Shown: piece after piece, positions 49,341 to 58,384 of the stretch | How the letters are laid out: every line of letters begins with the position of its first letter | Numbering within the stretch: the first letter of the stretch is position 1 | Assembly: GCF_000024025.1 (NCBI RefSeq) | Contig: NC_013131.1 | Span: 8,226,229 to 8,290,228 of the forward strand | Direction: 5' to 3' | DNA length: 64,000 nt | From: Catenulispora acidiphila DSM 44928 | Lineage (GTDB): Bacteria > Actinomycetota > Actinomycetes > Streptomycetales > Catenulisporaceae | Notes under the pieces: generated by a model | Told to the model about the DNA's origin: nothing | What the model saw: only the letters and a program-made list of their open reading frames with translations | Databases searched by the model: none | Made by a program: the position numbers and the translations under genes

Positions 49341-50162
49341 GTGATTTCCTTCGCTGAGCTGGCCGAAGTAGAAGACATCATCCGTTCCGTCAACGAGAAG
49401 ACGGTCCTGCCGCGCTTCCGGGCCCTGCGCGACTCCGACGTCGTCATGAAGGGCCCGAACGACCCGGTCACCGTCGCCGACCGCGAAGCCGAGGACCAGC
49501 TGCGCGAGCGCCTCACGGCGTTCCTGCCCGGCTCGGTCGTGGTCGGCGAGGAGGCGGTGTCCGAGGACGCCTCGGTGCTCGCGGCGCTCACCGGCAGCGC
49601 ACCGGTGTGGATCGTCGACCCGATCGACGGCACCCGCAACTTCGTCGCCGGCTCGGGACGCTTCTCGACGCTGGTGGCGCTGTCCGTCGGCGGCGTGCTG
49701 CTCGCTTCCTGGACGTACGCGCCGGTTCTGGGCCGCATCGGTACGGCGCTGGCCGGTCACGGCGCCCAGGTGGACGGCGTGCCGGTCCGGGTGGCAGCGG
49801 CTCCGGCTGACGGCACGCCGACGCTACCGGTCACCACCAGCCACCCGGTCTGGTGGCCGAACGGCTACGGCCGCGGCGTGGACGCGATGCGCGCGGCGGA
49901 TCTGGACGTGCGCTACTTCGACGCGTGCGGCATCGAATACCTCGACCTGGCCGCCGGATCGCGCTCAGCGATGGTGATCACATGGGAGTTCTGCTGGGAC
50001 CACGCCGCCGGGCTGCTGCTGGTCGCCGAGGCGGGCGGCCACGTCGCGGCGCTGGACGGCGCGCCGGTGCGGCTGGAGGGCGGCAACGTGCTGCCGTTCG
50101 TCGCCTCCACGGACCAGGCGACGACGGATCGGATACGGACGCTCATCGTGGAGTCGAAGTAG
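49341..50162 (+). CDS. hisN: Inositol monophosphatase-family phosphatase, probably histidinol-phosphatase HisN
   Basis: A 273-aa protein with the metal-site motifs VVVGEEAV, WIVDPIDGTRNFV (about residues 88-100) and WDHAAGLLLVAEAGG (about 215-230). This is the Mg-dependent IMPase fold. Actinobacterial members of this length are often HisN, which makes histidinol, but inositol-phosphatase or other sugar-phosphatase activity cannot be excluded by eye. GTG start. Confidence 0.75.
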   Translation: MISFAELAEVEDIIRSVNEKTVLPRFRALRDSDVVMKGPNDPVTVADREAEDQLRERLTAFLPGSVVVGEEAVSEDASVLAALTGSAPVWIVDPIDGTRNFVAGSGRFSTLVALSVGGVLLASWTYAPVLGRIGTALAGHGAQVDGVPVRVAAAPADGTPTLPVTTSHPVWWPNGYGRGVDAMRAADLDVRYFDACGIEYLDLAAGSRSAMVITWEFCWDHAAGLLLVAEAGGHVAALDGAPVRLEGGNVLPFVASTDQATTDRIRTLIVESK

Positions 50163-50175
50163 AGACCCGGACCAG

Positions 50176-50200
50176 CATATATTCCTTGACAGGTATATAA
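50176..50200. promoter_or_regulatory. AT-rich imperfect dyad upstream of the ArsR gene
   Basis: CATATATT and GTATATAA flank CCTTGACAG about 22-46 nt before the ArsR start. Its AT content is striking in this GC-rich DNA. It is a candidate ArsR operator and promoter, but the -35/-10 assignment is not certain. Confidence 0.4.
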
Positions 50201-50221
50201 CCATAGAGGCACACTCGTTTT

Positions 50222-50539
50222 ATGACCGTGGCCGCAGCCTTCCAAGCCCTCGGCGAACCCCGCCGCCTGGCCATCGTCGAACTGCTCCGCGAAGGCGAGA
50301 AATCCGTCGGCGAGCTCTCCGAGCGCCTCGACGCGAGCCAGCCGGCCGTCTCCAAGCACCTGCGCGCCCTCCGCGAAGCCGGACTGGTCGACGTACGCCC
50401 CGACGCACAGCACCGCTTCTACCGCCTACGCCCCGAACCACTCGCCGAGCTCGACGACTGGCTGGCGCCGTACCGGTGGCTGTGGACCAGGAGCATGGAC
50501 CGGCTGGAAGCCCATCTCGAAGACCGGAGGAAGCCATGA
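50222..50539 (+). CDS. ArsR-family transcriptional regulator
   Basis: A 105-aa winged-helix protein: LGEPRRLAIVELLREGEKSV, the recognition helix ASQPAVSKHLRALREAGLVD, and a wing ending RFYRLRPEPLAELDDWL. It lacks metal-binding cysteines, so it is likely the type paired with AHSA1/SRPBCC proteins. It overlaps the next gene (ATGA). Confidence 0.9.
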   Translation: MTVAAAFQALGEPRRLAIVELLREGEKSVGELSERLDASQPAVSKHLRALREAGLVDVRPDAQHRFYRLRPEPLAELDDWLAPYRWLWTRSMDRLEAHLEDRRKP

Positions 50540-51069
50540 ACGACGCCAAGAACGACGTATCGAACGACGCATCGCTGACGACCGGAGGGACGCAGGGCGC
50601 CGCGATCCGTCTAGAGCGCGCACTGCCCGACCCGCCGAGCGTGGTGTGGCAAGCCCTGACCGAGCCCGAGCAGCTCAAGGCATGGTTCCCCTGCGAGGTG
50701 ACCGTCGCCGACGGAATCTGGAAGCCCGGCGCCGCCATCAGCTTCCTGTTCGGACCCGAGGCCGACAACCTGACCATGCAGGGCGAGGTACTAGAGGCGC
50801 GCGAGCCGGAATCCCTGGCCTTCACCTGGGGCGAGGAGACACTGCGCTTCACCCTGACCGCGCAGGGCACCGGCACCCTGCTGGTCTTGATCGACGAGCT
50901 GCGCCCCGGCATCGCCGCGCGCAATGCAGCGGGCTGGGAATCCTGCTTGGACCTGCTGGCCACCGGCACGCGAGACAAGGACGCCTGGCAGCCGCGGTTC
51001 GAGCACTACAGCGCGATGTTCTCGCAAGCGCTCGGCGAGCAGGAGGGTCCGCCGGCCGGTATGGAGTGA
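50536..51069 (+). CDS. SRPBCC/AHSA1-family protein
   Basis: A 177-aa protein with the AHSA1 helix-grip pattern (PPSVVWQALTEPEQLKAWFP at about residues 33-52, EPESLAFTW, and the C-terminal helix GWESCLDLLATGTR). ArsR-AHSA1 gene pairs are common in actinobacteria; the ligand is usually unknown. Translationally coupled to the ArsR gene. Confidence 0.88.
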   Translation: MNDAKNDVSNDASLTTGGTQGAAIRLERALPDPPSVVWQALTEPEQLKAWFPCEVTVADGIWKPGAAISFLFGPEADNLTMQGEVLEAREPESLAFTWGEETLRFTLTAQGTGTLLVLIDELRPGIAARNAAGWESCLDLLATGTRDKDAWQPRFEHYSAMFSQALGEQEGPPAGME

Positions 51070-51284
51070 GGCTGGGCTTGTGACTTGTGGCTTGCGGCTC
51101 TTGATCTAGAGCAGATCACCGCCCCAACCCCAGCCCGATCCGCCAAGGCAGGGACGCCAGAGGCCATCAACACCCTGCGCGGAGCTGTAAGAAAACGCCT
51201 TTCAACCACGCACACAACCGCCGCCGAAACGCCTACACGGCACCGCGCCCAAAACGCCCGAGCCCGACTCGCGCACCCGCCCGC

Positions 51285-52748
51285 TCAGCCAGCCCCGCCC
51301 CGCCCCGTCATCGCCCGAGGATCCACGATCCGGTCGAACTCCTCCGCCGTCAGCCATCCGCTCGCCACCGCCGCCTCGCGCAGGGTCGTGCCCTCGGCGT
51401 CGGCGGTGTGCGCGATCTGCGCGGCGCGGTCGTAGCCGATCTCCGGGGTCAGGGCGGTCACCAGCATCAGGGAGCGGCCCAGGTCGTGGTCGATGCGCTC
51501 GCGGTCGAGTTCGACGCCTTCGATGCAGAAGACGCGCAGGTTGCGGGTGGCGTCGGTGAGGATCTGGGCGGAGTGGAGGAAGGAGGAGGCGATCAGGGGG
51601 CGCATGGTGTTGAGTTCGAAGTTGCCCATGGCGGCGGCGGTGGCCAGGGCGGTGTCGTCGGCGAGGATTCTCAGGCAGACCATCATCGTGGCTTCGCACT
51701 GCGTCGGGTTGACCTTGCCCGGCATGATCGAGCTGCCTGGTTCGTTCTCCGGGAGGCGCAGTTCGCCGAGGCCGTTGCGCGGGCCCGAGCCCAGGAAGCG
51801 GATGTCGTTGGCGATCTTCAGCAGGGGGACGGCCACGCCGCGCAGGCCCGCCGAGGCCGCGACCATCGCCTCGGCGCCGGCCAGGGCGGCGAACTTGTTG
51901 GGTGCGGTGACGAAGGGGTGGCCGGTCAGTTCGGCGAGTTCGGCGGCGAAGCGCTCGGCGAATCCGGGCGGGGCGTTCAGGCCGGTGCCGACGGCGGTCC
52001 CGCCCGCGGCCAGCTCGTAGAGCCCGGGCAGCGCCGACTCCAGGCGGTCGGTCGCGGCGGCGATCTGCGCGGCGTAGCCGGACCACTCCTGGCCGACGGT
52101 GAGCGGGACGGCGTCCTGCAGGTGCGTGCGGCCGGTCTTGGGGATGTCGGCCCACTCCCGCGCCTTGGCGTCCAGCGCCGTGTGCAGTTTCCGCAGCTCG
52201 GGCAGCACGTGGTTCTGCAGCGCCAGCACCGCCGCGACGTGGGTCGCGGTCGGGAAACTGTCGTTGGAGGACTGCGCGAGGTTGACGTGGTCGTTGGGGT
52301 GGACCGGCGCCTTGCTGCCGAGCGTGCCTCCCGCCAGCTGGATCGCGCGGTTGCTGATGACCTCGTTGACGTTCATGTTGGTCTGCGTGCCGGAGCCGGT
52401 CTGCCAGACGTAGAGCGGGAAGTGCTCGTCGAGGTCGCCGGCGATCACCTCGGCGGCGACCCGGGCGATCAGATCGGCCATCCAGCGCGGCAGCCGCCCG
52501 GCCTCGCCGTTGACCAGCGCGGCGGCCATCTTGACGTATCCGTAGGCGTGGTGGATCCCCGGTGGCATGTGATCGTCGCCGACTGTGAAATGCTCCAGCG
52601 AGCGTTGGGTCTGCGCGCCCCAGTACCTGTCAGCCGGGACGTCGACGGCGCCCATCGCGTCGGTCTCGCGCCGGATCCCGCCGGCGTCGATGCCGACAGG
52701 GAGGTCGAGGATCTCAGGAGGGGTCTGCCCCTGCTCCGGGTTCGTCAT
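51285..52748 (-). CDS. fumC: Class II fumarate hydratase
   Basis: A 487-aa enzyme of the fumarase/aspartase superfamily. The signature GSSIMPGKVNPTQCE is at about residues 338-352, with QTGSGTQTNMNVNEVISNRA and the catalytic-region motif GRTHLQDAVPLT. It interconverts fumarate and malate in the TCA cycle; no iron-sulphur cluster is needed. It is slightly longer than typical because of an N-terminal leader of about 20 residues. Confidence 0.95.
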   Translation of the reverse strand: MTNPEQGQTPPEILDLPVGIDAGGIRRETDAMGAVDVPADRYWGAQTQRSLEHFTVGDDHMPPGIHHAYGYVKMAAALVNGEAGRLPRWMADLIARVAAEVIAGDLDEHFPLYVWQTGSGTQTNMNVNEVISNRAIQLAGGTLGSKAPVHPNDHVNLAQSSNDSFPTATHVAAVLALQNHVLPELRKLHTALDAKAREWADIPKTGRTHLQDAVPLTVGQEWSGYAAQIAAATDRLESALPGLYELAAGGTAVGTGLNAPPGFAERFAAELAELTGHPFVTAPNKFAALAGAEAMVAASAGLRGVAVPLLKIANDIRFLGSGPRNGLGELRLPENEPGSSIMPGKVNPTQCEATMMVCLRILADDTALATAAAMGNFELNTMRPLIASSFLHSAQILTDATRNLRVFCIEGVELDRERIDHDLGRSLMLVTALTPEIGYDRAAQIAHTADAEGTTLREAAVASGWLTAEEFDRIVDPRAMTGRGGAG

Positions 52749-52859
52749 GCGACCTCCAGTCGGGAACGCCAGAATGCCGATGCAGTAACGCTAACGGCCC
52801 AGCCCTGACTGTGCCTTCCGGAAGTACTCAACACCCCCGACCGGGGGTAGGAGGTGACC

Positions 52860-53516
52860 GTGTACGACACGACAACAGCCCGCCGGGGCTACGGGATCTC
52901 GACGAACACCCTGTTCGCGCGCACCATGGCCTTCGTGGCCGGGACCGCGGCCCTGTTCGCGCTCGGCGCCTACACCGGCCGCAACCTGAACCACGGCGCG
53001 GGCTTCATCGGCTTCATCGCCGCCTTCGCCTGCCTGATCGCGATGCGCTTCACCGCCGCGCGCTCCCCGCAGGCCACCGTCCTGCTGCTCGGCGCGTTCG
53101 GGCTGCTCATGGGCATCGCGATGGCGCCGACCCTGGTCTACTACGCGACGACCAACCCGACCGCCCTGTGGCAGGCCGGCGCCGCCACCGCGCTGTTCAT
53201 CGGCGCGCTCGGCTCAGCGGGCTACGCCACCGAGCGCGACCTGTCCGGGGTGGCCCGCGCCAGCTTCTGGGCGCTGGTGGCTCTGCTGATCTTCGGCGTC
53301 GTCGCGATCTTCGTCCGCATCCCGCACGCCTCAGTGATCTACAGCGTCGCCGGGCTGGTGATCTTCGCCGGGTTCACGCTCGTGGACTTCCAGCGCCTGC
53401 GCCGGGTCCAGAACATCGCCTCGGCGCCGCTCCTGGCCGCCTCGATCTTCCTGGACATCCTCAACGTGTTCCTGTTCTTCCTCAGCCTGTTCGGCGGAGG
53501 CGGCCGCCGGAACTGA
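52860..53516 (+). CDS. Bax inhibitor-1/YccA-like membrane protein
   Basis: A 218-aa protein with about seven membrane segments. The final FLDILNVFLFFLSLFGGG matches the Bax-inhibitor-1 family C-terminus, as does VDFQRLRR before it. Bacterial members are proton- or calcium-linked membrane proteins of poorly known role. AGGAGG lies 5 nt before the GTG at 52860, so the GTG at 52854 (within that site) is rejected. The 3' end overlaps the convergent MFS gene by 35 bp. Confidence 0.83.
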   Translation: MYDTTTARRGYGISTNTLFARTMAFVAGTAALFALGAYTGRNLNHGAGFIGFIAAFACLIAMRFTAARSPQATVLLLGAFGLLMGIAMAPTLVYYATTNPTALWQAGAATALFIGALGSAGYATERDLSGVARASFWALVALLIFGVVAIFVRIPHASVIYSVAGLVIFAGFTLVDFQRLRRVQNIASAPLLAASIFLDILNVFLFFLSLFGGGGRRN

Positions 53517-54780
53517 CCAAGGGACGAACCTGATGCCCCGCCGTCGGCAGATCCCGCACCGAACGCATCGGCGACAGCAACAGCACCAGTCCCGCCGCCG
53601 GAACACCGGCCGTAGCGATCCACATCGCGCTCGGCACGCCCACCAGCGTGCCGAGCACCCCGCCGAGCAGCGCCCCGAGCGGAAGCGTCCCGTAGTTGAC
53701 GAACGAGGCGCTGGCGTTCACGCGGCCGAGCAGATGCGGCGGACAATACGCCTGGAAGAAGCCGGATTTGATGACGTTGCCCGCGACCACCCCGGCCGAG
53801 ACGCAGAACGCCCCCACGAGGTAGCAAAGCGTCCCGAATCCCTTCGTGGTCAAAGCGATCAGCATCGCGGGCACCGCCAACCCGACCTCGAACAGCAGCG
53901 TGGTACGCGCCGTGCCGACCCGTCCGGCGACCCGCCGCACCAGGAACGCACCGCACACCCCGCCAGAACTCGCCGCCGCGACCAGCAGACCCACGCCACC
54001 CGCGCTGAGCCCGACATCGCGGATCAGAAACACCGGCAGGATCGACTGATACGCCATCAACGCCAAGTTCGACACCGCGCCGAACACCGTGAGCGTCCTG
54101 ATCCACGGATCCCGCGCGACCAGCCGCAGTCCGTCGGCGATCTCCCGCCGCATCACCCGCTCAGCCGGCTCCACCGGGCGCGCCTCGCGAATGCGGATCG
54201 ACGCCAGACAGAACACTGACACGACGAACGTCGAGGCGTTGACGAACATGACGTCGAGCCCGCCGAGCGCCTGCGTGAACAACCCGCCGCCGCTGCGCCC
54301 GACGATCTGCGCGGCCGAGGCGCTGCCGTGGAGTTTCGCGTTGCCCTCGGCCAGATCCTCGGGCGCGACCAACGTCGGCAGGTAGGCACGGTAGGCGGTC
54401 TGGTAGAACACCGACGCGGCGCCGACCAGCAGCGTGACGGCGAAGAGGTATCCGATGCCGACGCCGCCGCTGCCACCACCGACCAGCGGAACACTCGCCA
54501 GCAACACCCCCGACACCACCGCCGAGCACAGCATCACCGGACGGTGCCGCGTCCGGTCCACCCACACCCCGACCGGCAGCGCGATGACCAGCCACGGAAG
54601 CCACGCAGCCATGCTCAGCAGGCTCACCGCGAACGTCCCGGCGTGCAGGGTCGCGATCGCCACCAACGGCACGCCGACGCTCGTCACCGACGTACCGAAC
54701 TGGTCGGCAACGTCGCCTATGTAGAAGCGACGGAAGTCGGCGTGGCGAAGGAGCAGGCTGGTGGCGGCAGTCCGCCTCAC
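53482..54780 (-). CDS. MFS transporter
   Basis: A 432-aa protein with about 12 membrane segments. The conserved loop 2-3 motif is GVWVDRTRHRPVM, and the start RHADFRRFYIGDVADQFGTSV is typical of actinobacterial drug-efflux MFS proteins. The GTG overlaps the stop of the upstream HTH regulator (GTGA), so the regulator and transporter form a coupled pair. The substrate is unknown. Confidence 0.9.
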   Translation of the reverse strand: MRRTAATSLLLRHADFRRFYIGDVADQFGTSVTSVGVPLVAIATLHAGTFAVSLLSMAAWLPWLVIALPVGVWVDRTRHRPVMLCSAVVSGVLLASVPLVGGGSGGVGIGYLFAVTLLVGAASVFYQTAYRAYLPTLVAPEDLAEGNAKLHGSASAAQIVGRSGGGLFTQALGGLDVMFVNASTFVVSVFCLASIRIREARPVEPAERVMRREIADGLRLVARDPWIRTLTVFGAVSNLALMAYQSILPVFLIRDVGLSAGGVGLLVAAASSGGVCGAFLVRRVAGRVGTARTTLLFEVGLAVPAMLIALTTKGFGTLCYLVGAFCVSAGVVAGNVIKSGFFQAYCPPHLLGRVNASASFVNYGTLPLGALLGGVLGTLVGVPSAMWIATAGVPAAGLVLLLSPMRSVRDLPTAGHQVRPLVSSGGRLRRTG

Positions 54781-55319
54781 TTCCGCGGGAAGGACTGGAT
54801 CTGGACCGACACCGGCGCACCATCAGGATCCTGCGGCTCCGAGACGTACCGATCGACGACCGCGAACAGATCCCGATTGAGAGCGGCGAGCCGATCCGGG
54901 GCGAGCTGCAGGTCCTGCCAATCCGAAAGCGTGGCAGCGCTCTGCCACTCCTCACTCCAGTCCTCGGCGACATACCGCTCGGCCCGCTCGAAGCACTGCC
55001 GCACGATCGTTCCGAGATAGATGCTCAGTGCCCGCTCCCCCGGCATGTCCGCGGGATCGAGCACCTGCCGCTCCTCCACCGCGTGCCACCATCGCTCCCG
55101 CTTGGTGCCGCGCTCGACGTCCTCCTCGATGAAGCCGTGCTCGGCCAGCAGGCGCAGATGCCAGCTGAGCGTGCCGGTGCTCTCGCCGAGGCGGTCGGCG
55201 AGGGTTGTCGAGGTCGCGGGGCCGTCGGCTTTGAGGACGTCCAGGATGTCCATGCGTAGCGGATGAGCCAGGGCACGGAGGGAACGGACGTCCATACGGC
55301 GTATCGGCTTTGCGGGCAT
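54777..55319 (-). CDS. ArsR-like winged-helix regulator (HTH_20 type)
   Basis: A 180-aa protein. The winged helix is at about residues 8-90 (LRALAHPLRMDILDVLKADG, GESTGTLSWHLRLLAEHGFI). A C-terminal helical domain with several Trp residues (EDWSEEWQSAATLSDWQDL) may bind a ligand. It probably represses itself and the coupled MFS gene. TACGGT lies 6 nt before the ATG, and a GAAGG site overlaps, so either a leaderless or a short-leader start is possible. A perfect palindrome precedes it. Confidence 0.87.
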   Translation of the reverse strand: MPAKPIRRMDVRSLRALAHPLRMDILDVLKADGPATSTTLADRLGESTGTLSWHLRLLAEHGFIEEDVERGTKRERWWHAVEERQVLDPADMPGERALSIYLGTIVRQCFERAERYVAEDWSEEWQSAATLSDWQDLQLAPDRLAALNRDLFAVVDRYVSEPQDPDGAPVSVQIQSFPRK

Positions 55320-55334
55320 GCCTTCACCGTACTC

Positions 55335-55354
55335 TTGCAGAGGAGACTCTGCAA
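55335..55354. promoter_or_regulatory. Palindromic operator candidate of the HTH-MFS operon
   Basis: TTGCAGAG-GAGA-CTCTGCAA is perfect over 8-bp arms and lies just upstream of the TACGGT box (55326-55331). Repressor binding there would block the promoter. Confidence 0.68.
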
Positions 55355-55384
55355 AGGATTCTCGGGAAGGCGCCCGCGCGGGCG

Positions 55385-56665
55385 TCAGTTCACGCAGGCG
55401 ATGCCGTTCTTGGTCGTGGCGTCGGAACCAGAACCAGACTTCGGCGCCGCCGTCGTCGCCAGCGCCGTCGCCGCCGAGGCAGCCTGCACGACCGACGTCG
55501 GATGCGTGCCGCTCCCGCCGCTGCTTCCACCGGACGTGGCGTCGGAGAAGTACTCCTTCATCGCCGCCTGCACCTTCGCCGGATCGATCAGGTTCACGTC
55601 CTCGCCGTCCCGCGTCGCGAAGCCCTCGATGGGCAGCGTGTGGAACTGGATGCGCCCGGCCTTCAGGCTGCCGGCCTTGGAGATCAGCGACAGCACGTCG
55701 AAGCTGTCGTCGACCACGACGTCCCGCTTCACCGCGTCGACCAGGTCCGAGAGCTTGCCGACGTCCGACAGCACGCCGTCGGCGGACAGCTTGCGCTGCA
55801 CCGCGGACAGGAACGCCTGCTGTCGCCGGGTCCGGTCCAGGTCGCCGCCGGGCAGGCCGTGGCGCTGCCGGACGAAGGCCAGCGCGTTCGAGCCGTCCAG
55901 GGTCTGCACGCCGGCGGGGAAGGCGGCGCCGGAGTAGTCGTCCTGGACCGGCTTGTTCAGGCACACCGTCACGCCGCCGAGGGCGACCGCGACGTCGTAG
56001 AAGCCTGCCAGGTTGACCTCGGCGAAGTGGTCGATCGGGACGTTCAGCAAGCCCTGCACGGCGGCGATCGACGCGGCGCGCCCGGCCTCGCGGCCCGCGG
56101 CCTCCAGCGCGTCGCCGGTCGGACCGCGGCCGGCCTTGACCAGCGCGGTCTCCTGCGCCGCCTTGGCCCGGCCGTACGCCTCCTTGATCTTGTGCCAGCC
56201 CAGGTTCGGGATGTCGACCCAGTCGTCGCGCGGGACCGACACCGCGGTGGCCGGCGAGCCGTCGGCCGGGACGTGCAGCAGGATCAGGGTGTTGGTGTTG
56301 TAGCCGCCGATGTCGCTGGAGGAGCCGGCGTGCAGCTTGCTCAGGATCGCCGCCGGCAGGTCGTGGCCGTGGTTGTCCCGCCGGGAGTCCAGGCCCATCA
56401 GCAGGATGTTGACCGAGCCGTCGTGCGACTTCGGGATGGTCCCGCCGAGCGCGGCCGAGCGCTGGAAGCCGCCGAGCACCGCCGCTCGCAGCCACGCTCC
56501 GGTCAGGCTGATCAGCAGCACCGACATCGACATCGTCGAGGCCGCCGCCCACAGCCAGCGCGAGCGCCGGCTCCGGCGGATCGGCGGCCGGGACCGCGGT
56601 CGCGGCCCGGGTCGGTGGCCGTGCGGTCCGGCGGCGTGCGGCGTTCCCGCTGATGGTTGGTGCAC
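55385..56665 (-). CDS. LytR-CpsA-Psr (LCP) family cell-wall glycopolymer ligase
   Basis: A 426-aa protein. A Pro/Arg/His-rich cytoplasmic tail (about 1-42) is followed by one membrane segment (WLWAAASTMSMSVLLISL), then the extracellular LCP domain: VNILLMGLDSR, TLILLHVPADG, VSVPRDDWVDIP, AFVRQRHGLPGGDLDRTRRQ. LCP proteins attach teichoic-acid-like or arabinogalactan polymers to peptidoglycan. The C-terminus is Ser/Gly/Thr-rich and ends with a Cys near the terminus (GIACVN). I chose the GTG at 56665; a longer open frame reaches 56818 but overlaps the divergent gene. Confidence 0.87.
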   Translation of the reverse strand: MHQPSAGTPHAAGPHGHRPGPRPRSRPPIRRSRRSRWLWAAASTMSMSVLLISLTGAWLRAAVLGGFQRSAALGGTIPKSHDGSVNILLMGLDSRRDNHGHDLPAAILSKLHAGSSSDIGGYNTNTLILLHVPADGSPATAVSVPRDDWVDIPNLGWHKIKEAYGRAKAAQETALVKAGRGPTGDALEAAGREAGRAASIAAVQGLLNVPIDHFAEVNLAGFYDVAVALGGVTVCLNKPVQDDYSGAAFPAGVQTLDGSNALAFVRQRHGLPGGDLDRTRRQQAFLSAVQRKLSADGVLSDVGKLSDLVDAVKRDVVVDDSFDVLSLISKAGSLKAGRIQFHTLPIEGFATRDGEDVNLIDPAKVQAAMKEYFSDATSGGSSGGSGTHPTSVVQAASAATALATTAAPKSGSGSDATTKNGIACVN

Positions 56666-56712
56666 ACGTCCAGCAAACCGCGTGAGGCCGCGTCCGCCGG
56701 AGGCGACACGCC

Positions 56713-57627
56713 ATGACGCACTATTTGACAAGCTTGGCGCTACTTTATGCCTCTGTGAGCCTTTACACCTCCATGCGCCATCCGCACGTCCACATGCGGC
56801 TCCGGCACGGCCACGCACGCGTCGAGCACGAGTTCGCCGGCGCCGGCGGCCGCCTCGCGGCGTGGATCACCCGCCGCCTGGGCTCGATGTGGACGGTCTA
56901 CGTCTGCGTGGCGCTCACGATGGCGTGGATACTCCTGGGCTCGCGGACATTCCTCGGCTTCGACCCGTACCCGTACCCGTTCATGCTGTTCCTGGGCAAC
57001 ATGGCGCAGCTGCTCCTGATCTTCGTCATCCTCCTCGGCCAGCAGGTCCTCGGCCGCACCGGCGACCGCCGCGCCATCCAGACCTTCGAGGACGCCGAAG
57101 CGATCCTGCACGACTGCGAACAGATCCAGAACCACCTGATCGCCCAGGACGCGCACCTGGCCGCCTGCGTCGTCCTCGACGAACTCGAGCAGTTCCAGCT
57201 CACCGCCGCCGCCGAACGCTTCACCACCCCGCCCACGATGGCCGACGAGCACATCAGCGCCAACGCCCGCCTGGCAGCCCGCATCACAGCACGCTGCGGC
57301 ACCATGAGCGCCTTCTACATCGCGGCGGCATTCCAGATGGTGTGGATCGTCCTGGCGCAAACCGGCGTCCTGCGCTTCGACAAGTACCCGTTCGCCTTCC
57401 TGCTGTTCCTGTCGAGCCTGGCGCAGCTGCTGCTGATGTTCGTGATCATGCTCGGCCAGCAGGTCCTCGGCCGCGCCGCCGACCGCCGCGCGGAGATGAC
57501 GTTCCGCGACGCCGAGGCGGTACTGCGCGCCTGCGAGCGACTGCAGGCGCACCTACGGGCTCAGGACCTTGCGATCCGGCATGTGGTGGACCACATGACG
57601 ACGTGCGGGAGCGCCGAGCACCGCTAG
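56713..57627 (+). CDS. Membrane protein with two DUF1003-like repeats
   Basis: A 304-aa protein made of two similar halves. Each has a hydrophobic segment after GSMW or GTMS, a short Phe-Asp-x-Tyr-Pro loop (FDPYPYPFMLFL and FDKYPFAFLLFL), a second membrane segment and the sequence LLGQQVLGR or MLGQQVLGR, then DRRA, as in DUF1003. Usual DUF1003 proteins have one copy. The function of the family is not known. GGAGG lies 9 nt before the ATG. It is convergent with the metal permease, overlapping by 4 bp. Confidence 0.72.
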   Translation: MTHYLTSLALLYASVSLYTSMRHPHVHMRLRHGHARVEHEFAGAGGRLAAWITRRLGSMWTVYVCVALTMAWILLGSRTFLGFDPYPYPFMLFLGNMAQLLLIFVILLGQQVLGRTGDRRAIQTFEDAEAILHDCEQIQNHLIAQDAHLAACVVLDELEQFQLTAAAERFTTPPTMADEHISANARLAARITARCGTMSAFYIAAAFQMVWIVLAQTGVLRFDKYPFAFLLFLSSLAQLLLMFVIMLGQQVLGRAADRRAEMTFRDAEAVLRACERLQAHLRAQDLAIRHVVDHMTTCGSAEHR

Positions 57628-58364
57628 ATGACGCCACCCGCCACGAGACCGCCGACCAGCAACAACGTCCCGGCGGTCAGCAGATTGGCACCCCGATCGA
57701 TCCACGGCGCGGTCAGCAGCCGCGCCCCGGCTGCGGTAGCCGTGGTCAACCCGGCGATCGTGGCAACCGTGACCGCCGCGAACGCGATCAGCGAACCGAT
57801 CGAGGCAACCACCCCGACCGCCCCGGCAGCCAGGAAGACCGGCAGGATCGTGAGATCCGGCGAAGCCGCCGCCCCGAAGGGGACAAGGAACGCGGCCAAG
57901 CTGCGGGCGTCCCGGCGGCCGTGATCATGCGCGCGACCGTGGTCGTGCGCGTGACCGCGGTCGTGGTCATGTACGTGCCCGTGATCATGCCCGTGATCCC
58001 GCGCATGCCCATGATCATGCGTGTGCTGATGCCCGTCGCCGCCACCGTGCCCATGACCCCGCCCCGCAACCTCCATGACCACGAACACCACCCCGGTGAC
58101 CAGCAGAATCCCGCCGATCACCCCATCAGTGTGCCGCGAAACCGTCCCCCGGAACTGCAACCCGACCACCACGAGCACAGCACCCAACACCAACGACACC
58201 AGAACATGCGTAACCCCAGCAGCCAGCGACAAGCGCACCGTCCGCCGCGTCGAGTAACGCCGCGTCCGCGACAGCACCGCGAGCGGCATCCAATGGTCGG
58301 GCATGACCGCATGGCCGAACCCGACTCCCCCAGCAGCGAGCATCAGCGCGGGAAGCGTCTTCAC
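57624..58364 (-). CDS. NicO/UreH-like metal permease with His/Asp-rich loop
   Basis: A 246-aa membrane protein with about six segments. The first has GFGHAVMPDHWMPL, a variant of the His-x4-Asp-His motif of nickel/cobalt permeases. A long cytoplasmic or external loop (about residues 115-155) alternates His, Asp and Gly (DGHQHTHDHGHARDHGHDHG), as in metal-storage or sensing loops. Likely cargo is Ni, Co or Zn. I chose GTG 58364 because a TATATT box lies 7 nt before it (leaderless); longer starts to 58430 would read through the promoter and operator. Confidence 0.68.
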   Translation of the reverse strand: MKTLPALMLAAGGVGFGHAVMPDHWMPLAVLSRTRRYSTRRTVRLSLAAGVTHVLVSLVLGAVLVVVGLQFRGTVSRHTDGVIGGILLVTGVVFVVMEVAGRGHGHGGGDGHQHTHDHGHARDHGHDHGHVHDHDRGHAHDHGRAHDHGRRDARSLAAFLVPFGAAASPDLTILPVFLAAGAVGVVASIGSLIAFAAVTVATIAGLTTATAAGARLLTAPWIDRGANLLTAGTLLLVGGLVAGGVI

Positions 58365-58371
58365 CCGCCCC

Positions 58372-58377
58372 AATATA
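58372..58377 (-). promoter_or_regulatory. TATATT -10 box of the metal permease
   Basis: On the minus strand TATATT is followed by 7 nt and the GTG at 58364, giving an expected transcription start at the start codon. It lies beside the operator-like palindrome at 58385-58404. Confidence 0.55.
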
Positions 58378-58384
58378 GCTTCCC

